Below, one piece after another: positions 51,206-60,992 of a stretch of 64,000 nucleotides of DNA. The stretch is from Cladocopium goreaui (lineage: Eukaryota > Sar > Dinophyceae > Suessiales > Symbiodiniaceae). A model generated the notes under the pieces. It was not told the origin of the DNA. It saw only the letters and a program-made list of their open reading frames with translations, and did not search any database. The stretch spans positions 742,735 through 806,734 of the forward strand of contig CAMXCT020000902.1 in NCBI GenBank assembly GCA_947184155.2, given 5' to 3'. Made by a program: the position numbers and the translations under genes. Every line of letters begins with the position of its first letter. Position 1 is the stretch's first letter.

Positions 51206-51496
51206 AGTTAAGCCAGACATATACGATGTATGTGCAATGATGTGTCCATAAGCTGATAGAATTTCAACCTGTCCCTATAAGCAACAGCATCATTGCTGAT
51301 CCCAAGGTCTTGGTGCCTGTTGGAGTACATTGTATGTGGAGACGCCCTTTACAAAAACCAACCCAATTCTCAGGTATGTTTCGTGGCAGCAAGGACCCCA
51401 GTAACCAGCTCATACCAGCTCTGAGATGCCGATTTTAGTGGCGTTCATCTAGAAGTAATGCACATATGTTGATGGTGTTGAATCCATCATATTTGA

Positions 51497-51600
51497 ATTA
51501 TAACGACTTCACTGCGACCCCACTGGAATGGTGGTTGATAGACGTTAATAGGGTGAATTATCTCCAATAAAGCCTTATTTCAGGTTAGTGAATTATAGTA
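51497..51600. repeat. Repeat-4 copy 3
   Basis: GAATTATAACGAC ... CCACTGGAATGGTGG ... GCCTTATTTCAGGTTAGTGA, about 400 bp from copy 2 in the same orientation. Confidence 0.75.
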
Positions 51601-51834
51601 GTATTATTTACCCAGATCATATTCCATGATTTTCAGCTGCAACAGCATTTTGAAGAACATTGCAGAACATTGCTGGAGCTATTAATGGCACAATCATCAC
51701 ATGTATGCAAGTGTGATCATGTGATCATGCATGATCATGCCAAATGATGCCAAATGGCTAGTTGAGTCTCATGATCATAACATCATCAGCACCACGGATC
51801 ATCATCACTCCAGCTCATCCTTTCGCAGGTTCCA

Positions 51835-51907
51835 TTTCGAAGTACTTCTTGTGCCTTGTTTTTGCAAAGCAACACTCAACCCAAGAAGGGCAAAGACAGG
51901 TGGCATC
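51835..51907 (+). CDS. Possible exon upstream of the MBOAT gene
   Basis: After CTTTCGCAG| one frame reads FHFEVLLVPCFCKATLNPRR. It may be an early exon of the membrane acyltransferase; weak. Confidence 0.28.
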
Positions 51908-52047
51908 TAGGCATGTGAGAGTTCAGGGTTCATTTTGAGAACCACATCCTCAAGAATACAGTAACACAGTAGTGAGGAAGATCGAGGAACTAGGTTCGGG
52001 GAGCAGGATCAGCTGGTTTGCCAAATCAATGAGCGAAATGATTTGAC

Positions 52048-52325
52048 ATGCCATGTGGCGTAGTCGTTCCGCGAAAAACTAGTGGAGTCACAATATTCAC
52101 GTTGAGTGGGTCCTTGTTGTTCTCAGCAATCACTATAATTATCAACCAACACATACTGACACCAAGATTGCACATGTACATGTCCGACATTTTTGCAGCG
52201 AACAACTGTTGCCAATCAGATACATTCGGCTTGTTCGGAGAGGTCGTTGAAGTCACACCAGATGTTCATGGTGGGGAGTTGTCCCAAGAGGTGCTGGTGT
52301 TTGGTTCTTGCACCTGCAGAGTTTG
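52048..52325 (+). CDS. Exon with membrane segment, probable 5' part of MBOAT gene
   Basis: Open frame including VTIFTLSGSLLFSAITIIIN (membrane span), then QHILTPRLHMYMSDIFAANN and FGLFGEVVEVTPDVHGGELS. Downstream of about 52330 the frame runs into MITE-2, so the exon ends before it. Placement in the MBOAT gene rests on position and strand. Confidence 0.42.
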
Positions 52326-52340
52326 TCCGTATATTTTAAG

Positions 52341-52438
52341 CTGGTTGGTGGTTTGGAACATTGTTTTTGTTTCCATATATTGGGAATAATCATCCCAACT
52401 GACTAATATTTTTGAGAGGGGTTGAAACCACCAACCAG
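52341..52438. mobile_element. MITE-2 copy 2, intact
   Basis: 98 bp, CTGGTTGGTGGTTT at the left and AAACCACCAACCAG at the right (14 bp perfect arms). TAAG on both sides is a possible target duplication. Confidence 0.85.
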
Positions 52439-52449
52439 TAAGCGTTTAA

Positions 52450-52566
52450 CTTCTGGTAATTTTAAATTTATCAATCTGCTGTCGATATAGTCACGATGTG
52501 TCATAGTTCAATCATTGAACTAAATGGCCAAATTCCACAGCCATGTCGCAAATAACTAGAGGGTAT
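52450..52566. mobile_element. MITE-1 degenerate copy
   Basis: ACTTCTGGTAATTTTAAATT and AATAACTAGAGGGTA ends, interior lost. It follows MITE-2 directly, as MITE-1 precedes MITE-2 at 34237-34349. Confidence 0.5.
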
Positions 52567-52629
52567 AGCTATTAGGCTATAAGTTAATGGGGTTTATGAA
52601 CCAACCAACATAAGTGGGTGATTGTCCAC

Positions 52630-52756
52630 ATGTTTTCCAACCGCATTCTCAGGATTTCAGGTCTAGCTCCATGGTTTGTCTTCCGCTTCGTTGCGTTGAA
52701 GTTCATCTCCTTAGCCTCCGAAGTTCTGACTGCAGTGGTGGGGTTGGCGGGTTGAA
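52630..52756 (+). CDS. MBOAT gene exon, membrane segment
   Basis: It reads APWFVFRFVALKFISLASEV then LTAVVGLA before G|GTTGAAA. The R-x7-F-x-S spacing and hydrophobicity recall the stretch before the central helices of Gup1/HHAT proteins. An acceptor at ATTCTCAG| or ATTTCAG|. Confidence 0.45.
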
Positions 52757-52814
52757 ACCAGAAAGCAGATGAGGAGTCTGTAACATATGGATGTCCCATG
52801 CGTGTACTGTCGTG

Positions 52815-52990
52815 TGTCTCAAGGATTATCATGATTATCATGATTATCATGATTATCATATATAATCATATATATATATATCATGATTATCATGACATTC
52901 CATACACACACATATATATATACACGTGTAATTGTGTATATACATATGTATATATATGTGTAATTATGTATATACCTATATATATATAGC
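52815..52990. repeat. GATTATCAT nonamer array and AT microsatellite
   Basis: At least four GATTATCAT units, then ATATATA and CACACATATA runs. Confidence 0.85.
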
Positions 52991-52998
52991 ATTCTCAG

Positions 52999-53126
52999 CT
53001 GGATCATACTCATGCTGTATCATTTGCAACTTCATTTCCCTGCATCTAAGGACACACTGTGGAGCTTGCGGGGCAAAGAGATCAGAGACGGCTGGGGTGC
53101 CGAGTTCTGCTTTGCTAAGCGCTTCT
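52999..53126 (+). CDS. MBOAT gene exon
   Basis: After GCATTCTCAG| it reads WIILMLYHLQLHFPASKDTL then WSLRGKEIRDGWGAEFCFAK, up to TTCT|GCTAGG (GC donor) or a TAG. Aromatic/hydrophobic start; consistent with the acyltransferase but not diagnostic. Confidence 0.42.
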
Positions 53127-53639
53127 GCTAGGTGTTTTTGACATGGGGAATATACGGGAATATGCGAAAATATGGTATAATATGACAATATATATGGTAA
53201 CAAATGTCAACATATGGTAAGATATTGGTAATATTTTGCGAGCCAAGTGGGGACCACTATCAACCTCTCAGTAGAGCCAATCTGCAATGCGGTTTTGGAA
53301 AATGTGCATTTGGAAATTGATGGAAGCTGTGCACACTTGTGGTGTTTCCAGCCATCGCAACATGAAATCGCTGTCTCGGCTGAGTGCCATAGCAGTACGA
53401 CCCAGCTCACTGGCTGTCTGTGCCAGAATAACAACCTCAATTCCTTATACGTCATGGAATCTATATACGAGCCTTTTACACATAGCTAGACACCTATCAT
53501 TAATATAACATCATCAGCAACTGTTTGCTTATATAGTAGTATATATATATATTGTCTTGATTGTCTTGTATGTGCATATATAAATGCCATAATAGATACA
53601 TTCCTTTCCAGACTCGGCTTTTTGCGAACTGAGGCTTAG

Positions 53640-53776
53640 AGTCCAAGTCGGAGTTGGTTCAACGAACTGAACGACACTTGGTTCAGATCCCGGAGACCAA
53701 CGATGAAGAAACCGCGGAGGGGTCTGACCCATCGGTGACTGTCGACTTCTACTCCTGGATGCATGGATGCAAGAGG
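53640..53776 (+). CDS. Exon, acidic linker (probably MBOAT gene)
   Basis: It reads SKSELVQRTERHLVQIPETN then DEETAEGSDPSVTVDFYSWM, before |GCGTCC (GC donor). A charged loop between membrane exons. Confidence 0.42.
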
Positions 53777-54032
53777 CGTCCGTGCCACGTGGGGAGTGGC
53801 CAGGGGACTAAGCACATTCCACCATGTTCCACGTGCTTGTATTGGTAATCAGGATCGTGCACACTTTCACATTTTCTTGCAGCACTGCAAATCACTGATT
53901 CAGTCAGAGGACCGGGTTGCTGGGGCTCCATTAAGTCCTGTGAGTGGGATTTGGTTTGTTTGCTTGATAGTTCATGATGTTGATGGCGAGCTTTGGTTCA
54001 GGAAAATTGAAACGACTTGGCGCTGTTCTGAG

Positions 54033-54225
54033 GAAGTACTACTTGGCATATCTTGGGTATCCGCCACTGTTCTTTGCTGGGCCTATCCTTTCCTACAACG
54101 CATTTGTGTCTCAGCTCGAGAAGCCCATTTTATCCTACTCGGCCGGCATGGCGCCTGACAACGAGCAAGCGAAAAGAGCGAGGCACGGCGTGATCTACTA
54201 CGGCATCCGCGTTTTGATCTTGATG
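54033..54225 (+). CDS. MBOAT acyltransferase exon with YPPLFFAGP motif
   Basis: It reads KYYLAYLGYPP then LFFAGPILSYNAF, VSQLEKPILSYSAG, and after a charged loop GVIYYGIRVLILM, before |GTACCT. The Y-L-A-Y-x2-Y-P-P-L-x2-A-G-P-I run followed by (S/T)-(Y/F)-N-x-F is a hallmark of Gup1/HHAT-type membrane-bound O-acyltransferases, which act in the ER/Golgi membranes on lipids or proteins. The frame is open further upstream (from about 53960). Confidence 0.68.
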
Positions 54226-54734
54226 GTACCTGCGTTGTTGATTTATTTTGGTTTTGCGTGATTTTCTTGAGGAATGGATGGGAATGTATCTGATGTTTGC
54301 TTGTGTTTACATGTGCATATGTAGTTGCAGTTTCATGTCATGTTTATTGCATGATTTTACATGCAGGGACATACATATACGACTTAATACCACCGAGACA
54401 TAATATGTAATATTGTGTATTTTATGTATAACATTATATAACAGATACATTTGTTTGCACATATTTTCCCGTGATTTCCACTACAGTACTCAAAAAAACA
54501 CACCTCTTCACTGAGAGTAACACCCGATTACATCATGGCAGCCGAGGTGGTCATCGAGGTCTTTTCAGTCTACTGGTGGTACAGTCAGAAGCTGAATATG
54601 ATCACATGTACCAGCAAAGATCCATACCCCAGACGCTTGTGCGGCAGTTTTTGGCTAGAGTTGGTTTATGTTGGTTTCTTTGCCCCATGATCTCATGTTT
54701 CAGGCAAAAATGTGAATGAACAGGATGTGAAAAG

Positions 54735-54890
54735 ACTTCGCATGCTGCGAGGATGTTTATTTGACGACCTGTCGGTTTGGGAGCTTTACATTGGCATGCA
54801 CGTGGTCTTGCACTTTACGTGGCCACTGGGCCGGGGCAAAAGTCGGCAGGTTGTCCCTACCCGTTTTCACTCCAGTTAAAGGTATAGGCA
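54735..54890 (+). CDS. Probable MBOAT gene exon
   Basis: It reads LSVWELYIGMHVVLHFTW after a DVKRLRMLRGCLFDD lead-in and ends before a stop at about 54880. A helix ending in H-F-T-W fits the segment between the AGP motif and the catalytic Asn in this family. Boundaries not fixed. Confidence 0.4.
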
Positions 54891-55210
54891 GCAGATGTCT
54901 GCGCTAGAATTGATCCAAGCACATCTCAACAAATCCAAATTCACCTTTGCGCAAGCGAAGAAACTGGAGCCAGCCCTTTTCCACTGCAGCTGGGGGCTAG
55001 TTGAAGTTCTACTGATTGGAAGATATGGAAGATGAGAGGCTGCATTGATTGGATGATGAGAGGAGATGACCTTGATCCTTCCATGGCACCCCTGCCATCA
55101 GATATGGAGTTAGGGAACTGGCTAGTGGCCCCTGAACTGGGTATAGTTACTTGGTGGCTCATAATAGCATCCCGTCTAACTCAATTATCATCACCCACTG
55201 ACCAAGCAGC

Positions 55211-55325
55211 TACCCTCTGCTGAAATAAAAAGTTGGACCCTGAAAATCGCCCCTATTTTTAGATTTTTTAGTGGAAGCCAATCCTCCAAACCCTAGCAGG
55301 GTCTATGTTCATTTGCCAGAGGGTA
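55211..55325. mobile_element. MITE-1 copy 10 (subfamily b)
   Basis: 115 bp with ACCCTGAAAATC and CAGGGTCTATG inner arms as in 23753-23856. A MITE-3-like left end (CTTGGTGGCTCAT) lies just upstream at 55150. Confidence 0.8.
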
Positions 55326-55907
55326 ACCAGTCTTCCATGGTCCCAGGCTTTCCTTGATGATCATTTGGCGTTTCGGCCGACTCGTTGCCCTGGCCGATGG
55401 CATTGACTCCTTCGAGACACTCGCCCTGGCCGATGGAAGACTCGCGCGCGATGGATGATGGAAGACTCGACGTGTCGAAAATGTGGTCAAAACATTTCAA
55501 AACCCATTCTTGGCTGATGATTATTGGCATTTAATAATAGGGATTCTAACCATCAAAATATATCAAAATATGGGAATATCCGTGGATATACAGTAATTAG
55601 TATGATTGATACATTATGGTTGGTTGAGAATGGGCTCGGGAGTTACAATGTCGTAGGCCCAACCTCATAAATCATCACCAAAATACCAGAAATGGGTTGC
55701 ACAGACAATCCAAAATGTGTTTGTTTGGGTTTGCCACTCCATTTTTGCCTTTGTTTGCATATGATGCTGCTGCCTGCTTGTGGATATGTATTGAGAGTAT
55801 ATTATATGAACATGTCTGGCCAAGATTATCCAAGTTAGAGCTGGGAAGTGCACCTCAAATTTCATTGTGAAACAACGACTTTCCAACAGCTAAGGAACAT
55901 GCTTGGA

Positions 55908-55981
55908 TGCGTGTCATTCAACTACACCTTCACAGAGTTTTGGCGTATTTGGCACGCCTCCATGAACGAATTCATGCTGAG
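55908..55981 (+). CDS. MBOAT exon with FWR-x-WHAS-x-N catalytic region
   Basis: It reads CVSFNYTFTEFWRIWHASMN then EFML plus AG, before |GTGTTT. FWR-x-WH-x-S-x-N is the conserved MBOAT active-site segment. AG joins G of the next exon to make Arg, giving the family's N-x3-L-R-Y-x-Y-x-P-L-G-G. This fixes a GT-AG intron at 55982-56416. Confidence 0.75.
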
Positions 55982-56416
55982 GTGTTTTGCCTGCATATCC
56001 AGGCCCTAGGTCCGGTAGATGCCTTCTCGCATGGTGACTTGCTGATAGCAACAGGTGGTTCGTCAGTGCAGAATGCAAATGTATGCGATTAGTGATCTGT
56101 ATATGGATGTCATTATATGCATGTGGTCATGTGGATACATATGTGCACAGAGATGTACAGAGTATATCCAACTGCAAATGCACGAAAACACCAAGATAGA
56201 CGGGGGTTGTTCATGAGGAAGGGACCGGTGACGGTGACCTTCCAGTGATTGATACTTTGCCAGCTTAGAACGATGTTTCCAGAATTAGATGATGGGACAC
56301 TTTGCAGGACTGCAGGACCTCAAAAAAAAATCATGGCATCCAACAACCATGATTTCTGCTTCAGTTTTTGATGCCTGAAACCAATTCAGTGAGATGTTTT
56401 CATGTGCTGGCTCCAG

Positions 56417-56514
56417 GTATCTATATCTCCCATTGGGTGGGAAGAATCGGGCCTGGCTGGCTGTGCCCGTGGTTTTCCTGTTTGTGGGATTCTGGCACGA
56501 GCGTACTGGTGACT
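56417..56514 (+). CDS. MBOAT exon with PLGG and catalytic His
   Basis: After GGCTCCAG| it reads YLYLPLGGKNRAWLAVPVVF then LFVGFWHERTG. YLYLPLGG and the following hydrophobic helix ending in F-W-H-E hold the invariant catalytic His (codon 56496-56498). Gup1-like proteins normally have F/L-W-H-D here, so Glu is a small deviation. The frame stays open to about 56560; a GT donor at ACTG|GTGACT is likely. The C-terminal exons are not identified. Confidence 0.75.
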
Positions 56515-56943
56515 TGGAAGAGCAGGGTCCTCACCGACCATGGAATGGTACTTGCAATATATAGTGATAGCTGGCTATGTTTTCAAGATGTTGCGGCCTT
56601 CTGGTTTGGAAAGAGATGCAAAGCATAGATTATATGAATTGATATGTCCTTTATGTAGGCTCTTCTGCTTGGCGGACGTATACATTCCACTTGATTTCGA
56701 CTCAGACTTGGAGTCTGAGATAGCGACTCCTGAAGATTGGGGGCTCTATCAGAGAATGGTGTGCCCCACTTGGTGATCGAAGCGGGGCCAAGGATTTGGA
56801 ACTCAACCTGCCTGGTATGCATGGGCTTTCTTGAACGCACTTGGCGCCACTTGGCTGCTGAACTTATGGCCATGGTCACTGGATGTCACTGTGTAGTGTT
56901 GATTTCCAAAGCCTCAGCTGTTGGTTTCTGTTTCCCAAATTGA

Positions 56944-57057
56944 GACCGAGAAAGGACCTGGCCATGCCGCAGGTGATCATCAACAAGTTCTTGGAGGACA
57001 CCCTGGCACGATATCGGAGACTCAGCACGGATGGGAGGGGCGTAGGGCCATGCGACA
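56944..57057 (+). CDS. Exon
   Basis: It reads LRPRKDLAMPQVIINKFLED then TLARYRRLSTDGRGVGPCD, before AG|GTCAGC. Clear coding composition; it may be a cytosolic exon of the MBOAT gene or the next gene. Confidence 0.45.
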
Positions 57058-57384
57058 GGTCAGCATACACTTGCTGATAATCTGTGATAATTTGATACAC
57101 CCGACCCGGACCTAGAATCGCACAGCTGCGGCAGACAGAGTGGTCAGAACTTTGCACTTGCAGACTGGATGGAGTATGATGGCCAACAATCAAAATTCAA
57201 TCTATCTATACGCACCGCACCTATGCAATCAGTCTAGAGATGGACTTGGAGAATGCTAGCCAGCTCTTTTGATCAAACAAAAATGGGTTTATTCCCATTT
57301 CATCCCATTTCTATGGGAGCTCTGGGAAAACACATTTCTAGCACATGAAAACGCCCAAAGCAGCTCCCCTTAAGTTTGGCTCAG

Positions 57385-57456
57385 GAAAAGTGGGCGATGC
57401 GCTGCCAGTGGCCCAGCTCGTTGGCTTGCGGCTGGGACTGGAGTGGTGCTGGAGAG
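57385..57456 (+). CDS. Exon
   Basis: TTTGGCTCAG| then KVGDALPVAQLVGLRLGLEW and CWR, ending |GTTGCT. Function unknown. Confidence 0.45.
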
Positions 57457-57642
57457 GTTGCTATAAATGGTGGGAGGCCAAAGCATGTAAAAATATGTAA
57501 AAACCACGGCTTCCTGTAGGTTTTCCCTTGAACCAATCCATTTCTTATATATGATAATAGCATGTTGCGTGATCCTGCATGATCTAAGTTGTTGCTTCTG
57601 CACACTTTTAGAGATACAATGAAAGGTCACACATATCCCCAG

Positions 57643-57726
57643 GTGGAGCTGGAAAAAAGCCGACTCAGTGATCAGCCAAGAAGTGACTGGGCAGAGATTC
57701 CAGAGATTCCAGTTGGGATTCTGTGA
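57643..57726 (+). CDS. Probable last exon
   Basis: CATATCCCCAG| then VELEKSRLSDQPRSDWAEIP, EIPVGIL and TGA 57724-57726. It may end the gene containing 57385-57456. Confidence 0.48.
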   Translation: MELEKSRLSDQPRSDWAEIPEIPVGIL

Positions 57727-57758
57727 AATTCTGTGAACATGGATTGAACATGGGGATA

Positions 57759-57863
57759 TACCCTCTGGCTATTTAACATAGCCATGGGAAATGACCCATT
57801 TATAGATGGTTTACCTATTAAAAATGGTGATTTTCCATGGCTATGTTAAATAACCAGATGGTA
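57759..57863. mobile_element. MITE-1 copy 11
   Basis: 105 bp, TACCCTCTGGCTATTTAACA and AAATAACCAGATGGTA ends, reversed interior as in copies 6-8. Confidence 0.9.
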
Positions 57864-58239
57864 AATGATATAATTATGGAATAATTACCTGGATTTTTCA
57901 ATGTGTTTCTATGGCAATTTCATGATGGGATGAGTAGCCCAAGTCGTCATCCCACGGTGAAAAGTGTTTCTCAAGATTCCTCAAAAAAAAACATTTGCAG
58001 ACACACCCACTTGGTTGAAACATGTTGAAACACGGATTATACTCGTGAATACCCAAGGTGACACTATTTTGCGCCTTGGGTGTGCATCCATTTTTTGAAC
58101 TATAGTGACAGTCATCGCACTGTAGGATGGGCGGCAGAGGCAGCTTTCTTTCTGGGCAGAGGCCGGGTACCGCCTGATGTGCCGGGTGGCCATAGCTGCT
58201 GCTCAACGGCTTTAGCCGTCCTCAGTTGATTCCTCGCAG

Positions 58240-58316
58240 GTTTGGGTCCGGTGGCATTGATCTTAGTGTAGCACAGCTGCACCAGCTGCACCAGCGGCGC
58301 ATATAGGTTCAGTAAT
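58240..58316 (+). CDS. Possible exon
   Basis: GATTCCTCGCAG| then FGSGGIDLSVAQLHQLHQRR, I and TAG. An adjacent frame upstream (AAEAAFFLGRGRVPPDVPGG near 58131-58214) could be the preceding exon. Confidence 0.38.
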
Positions 58317-59086
58317 CCCATGGTAAGATACAAATGCTGCCGGTGGCCTCCATTTCTGTATCCGGTGCAAGTTGCAAAGACTCTGTCAAGTTACCACTAT
58401 ATACTGAAAATTTGACACTATAATTACATACATTTGGATGGCGATGAGAGAGATAGAGAGAGAGAGAGAAATTATATGTACATGGGTGCTAGGTTTCAAT
58501 TGGAAGCCGTGACTCATCCCTCTACATCCCACTTGACTGATTTTTATGACGTTTGGCTATGATCCAAACATGGACATTTTATATCATTTTATCAAATCCA
58601 ACAAGTCTCCAAAACTGGCTTCTCTAAATCTAATCGATGGGATTCTCCAAAATCGCGAAAAAAACATTGGCTGAGGAATGTCCCAGCAATCTACCTCTCC
58701 AACTCCCTACAATTCTATCACAGCATGCTGCTCTGCTGCAAAAACTGGTGCCTAAAAATGTGCCACAAAATTTGTCCGGTGGATTCCAGGTAAATTACTC
58801 AGAAATACTCAGAATCTGGTCGACAGATTTTGAGTTAAGCATCTAAGCATCCAGTTTCCAAGGGATTCATTGTTGACCCACACTCAGTGTTGCTACCAAG
58901 TTTAGGGTCTTAAGAATCCTCACTTTGACCGCCACTGGGGATGTTGCACATAAAATGATTGTTTCGAAAAAAAAGAGGGGTGTAATGCTGTGAAAAAAGT
59001 ATGGAGGTTGCGCCAAATATGTCAACACACTTTCAGAAACATTTTTTTGGTATATGTTTCGATAGTTTTTGTTTTTGTTTCCACAG
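58317..59086. other. No confident gene
   Basis: A (GA)n run at 58449-58468. One open frame (58637-58846, with TILSQHAALLQKLVPKNVPQ) lacks splice sites and may be a repeat remnant. Confidence 0.35.
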
Positions 59087-59245
59087 GAGGCGGTCTTTCG
59101 TATTCCATCCGCACACTGGGGAGGGGGTTCCCTCTTGTTCCACGCAAGAGGGAGCACTCCTGCGAGCGCAAACACATGTCGCAGACTACTGTGGAATCTA
59201 TGGAAGCTATAGTGGATGAGGGGTCACGTCAAAAATGGAGACCCC
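59087..59245 (+). CDS. Exon, basic
   Basis: GTTTCCACAG| then GGLSYSIRTLGRGFPLVPRK, REHSCERKHMSQTTVESMEA and IVDEGSRQKWRP, ending |GTAAGAG, a near-perfect donor. Function unknown. Confidence 0.5.
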
Positions 59246-59314
59246 GTAAGAGATTTAAGATTCTGGCTTCCCCCTCACCTTTTTGCTCAACTGTCCACCA
59301 AACCGCCGAGGTTA

Positions 59315-59482
59315 ATGCGTGGCTGGCACTCAGCAGCCTTACTGGTCACATTGGTGGTCACTTTTGGATGTAACGCACAAGTGGTGGACGCTCTCCGTGC
59401 CGAGAAGCCACCACCGCCGCCTCACGCGCAATCGCTCCAGAGCATGAGAAGCTACGATGAGTCTCCCTCGGCGGGTGGCTAA
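59315..59482 (+). CDS. Probable first exon with signal peptide or anchor
   Basis: MRGWHSAALLVTLVVTFGCN then AQVVDALRAEKPPPPPHAQS, LQSMRSYDESPSAGG and TAA, or spliced at GCGG|GTGGCT. The N-terminus has a basic residue followed by a hydrophobic core, as in signal peptides. A following segment at 59642-59722 (LAVALVIVLLPVLSCATAIW) could be a membrane-span exon of the same gene. Confidence 0.48.
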   Translation: MRGWHSAALLVTLVVTFGCNAQVVDALRAEKPPPPPHAQSLQSMRSYDESPSAGG

Positions 59483-59641
59483 ATGGTGAGAAATTCTGGA
59501 TGAACAGAATCCCTAAACGAAACCATGGATGGGATGAAACACCACTTGTGACTGGGACCATACAAATCAATATAATAATCATACAATGCTGGGTGTTTAA
59601 TATTAAGGGGTGGAATCATGTGTTCTTGAACTCGGGTCTTG

Positions 59642-59722
59642 GAACGATTAGCTGTGGCCCTCGTCATCGTTTTGCTTCCGGTTCTCTCCTGTGCCACTGC
59701 CATTTGGACGTGCCGGGTGCAG
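59642..59722 (+). CDS. Possible exon, membrane segment
   Basis: ERLAVALVIVLLPVLSCATA then IWTCRVQ, ending |GAAAGT (GA donor). Hydrophobic span of about 18 residues. Confidence 0.35.
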
Positions 59723-59865
59723 GAAAGTGCCATCGTTTTCCACAGCACAGCTGGTTGATGGTTTGATGTTGTTTTACGTTTTTGTGGGAAGAAACCCCAA
59801 TTGAATACAGGTGTAATTCCCCACCTGCCAGGTGAGGGTTGTTAGATTTTATGTCAGTTGCCTCC

Positions 59866-59975
59866 TCGTCCTCCTTCTCCTCCTCCTCCTCCTCCTCCGC
59901 CTCCTCCTGCCTCGTCCTCCTCTCCTCCTCCTCCTCGTCCTCCTCGTCGTCCTCGTCGTCCTCGTCGTCCTTGCT
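59866..59975 (+). repeat. CCT/CGT trinucleotide repeat
   Basis: TCCTCCTCCT with CGTCGTCC interruptions; low-complexity S/P/L or E/D translations. Confidence 0.9.
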
Positions 59976-60003
59976 CAACTGCGACCCGCGATCCACAGTG
60001 GTC

Positions 60004-60255
60004 TCTGCCGGACCTCAACCACGACCATCCACGCCCAGTGTTCCCTGCCGGACCTCAACCACGACCATCCACGCCCAATGTTCCCTGCCGGACCTCAACC
60101 ACGACCATCCACGCCCAGTGTTCCCTGCCGGACCTCAACCACGACCATACACGCCCAGTGTTCCCTGCCGGACCTCAACCACGACCATCCGCGCCCAGTG
60201 TTCCCTGCCGGACCTCAACCACGACCATCCGCGCCCAGTGTTCCCTGCCGGACCT
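60004..60255 (+). repeat. 40 bp tandem repeat, six copies
   Basis: Unit GACCTCAACCACGACCATCC then (A/G)CGCCCAGTGTTCCCTGCCG, starting at 60011, 60051, 60091, 60131, 60171 and 60211. As 40 is not a multiple of three, successive copies are read in rotating frames; all three plus frames are open. Confidence 0.95.
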
Positions 60256-60825
60256 CATGTCGGAAGATATGGGACAAAGAATGTGCAGAAGAAAGTTAGA
60301 AAGAATGTCAGAAAGAATGTCAGAAGATATGCCAGAAGATATGCCAGAAGATTTATGCCAGATAGAATGCCAGATAATATGCCAGAAGATATGCCAGATA
60401 GAATGCCAGATAGAATGCCAGAAGATTTGCCAGAAGATATGCCAGATAGAATGCCAGAAGATATGCCAGATAGAATGCCAGAACATATGCCAGAAGATAT
60501 GTCAGATAGAATGCCAGATAGAATGCCAGAAGATATGTCAGATAGAATGCCAGAAGATTTGCCAGATAGAATGCCAGAAGATTTGCCAGATAGAATGCCA
60601 GAAGATTTGCCAGATAGAATGCCAGAAGATTTGCCAGATAGAATGCCAGAAGATTGCCAGATAGAATGCCAGAAGATTTGCCAGATAGAATGCCAGAAGA
60701 TTTGCCAGATAGAATGCCAGAAGATATGCCAGATCATATGCCAGAAGATATGCCAGATAGAATGTCAAATAGAATGTCAGAAGATATGTCAGATAGAATG
60801 CCAGAAGATTTGCCAGTAAGAAAAT
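60256..60825 (+). repeat. 12/15 bp tandem repeat (ATGCCAGATAGA / ATGCCAGAAGAT)
   Basis: About 45 short units alternating AGAATGCCAGAT and AGATATGCCAGA or AGATTTGCCAGA. Translations are MPDRMPED in one frame and CQIECQKI in another. Probably satellite, not a gene. Confidence 0.93.
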
Positions 60826-60975
60826 GTATAAATGTCATGGTGGGGATCACACGAAGTAAAGTAATTGTTATTGATTATTCTAATGATTCGTAAAACTGTC
60901 ATAAACTATTGTATATTGCTGTTTTCTTTCCTTGATCCACCTGATATTTCAGATGGTTTGAAAATGGTTGAAATA

Positions 60976-60992
60976 TGTTGAAATCACCAACC
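60976..60992. mobile_element. MITE-2 end fragment
   Basis: GTTGAAATCACCAACCAG matches the MITE-2 right end; no left end is visible within 150 bp. Confidence 0.4.

Noticed and set aside
59839-60893. Repeat protein of about 326 residues (MPEDMPDRMPED type)
   Set aside because: It crosses three different tandem arrays and is open in alternative frames equally well; treated as satellite unless expression is shown.
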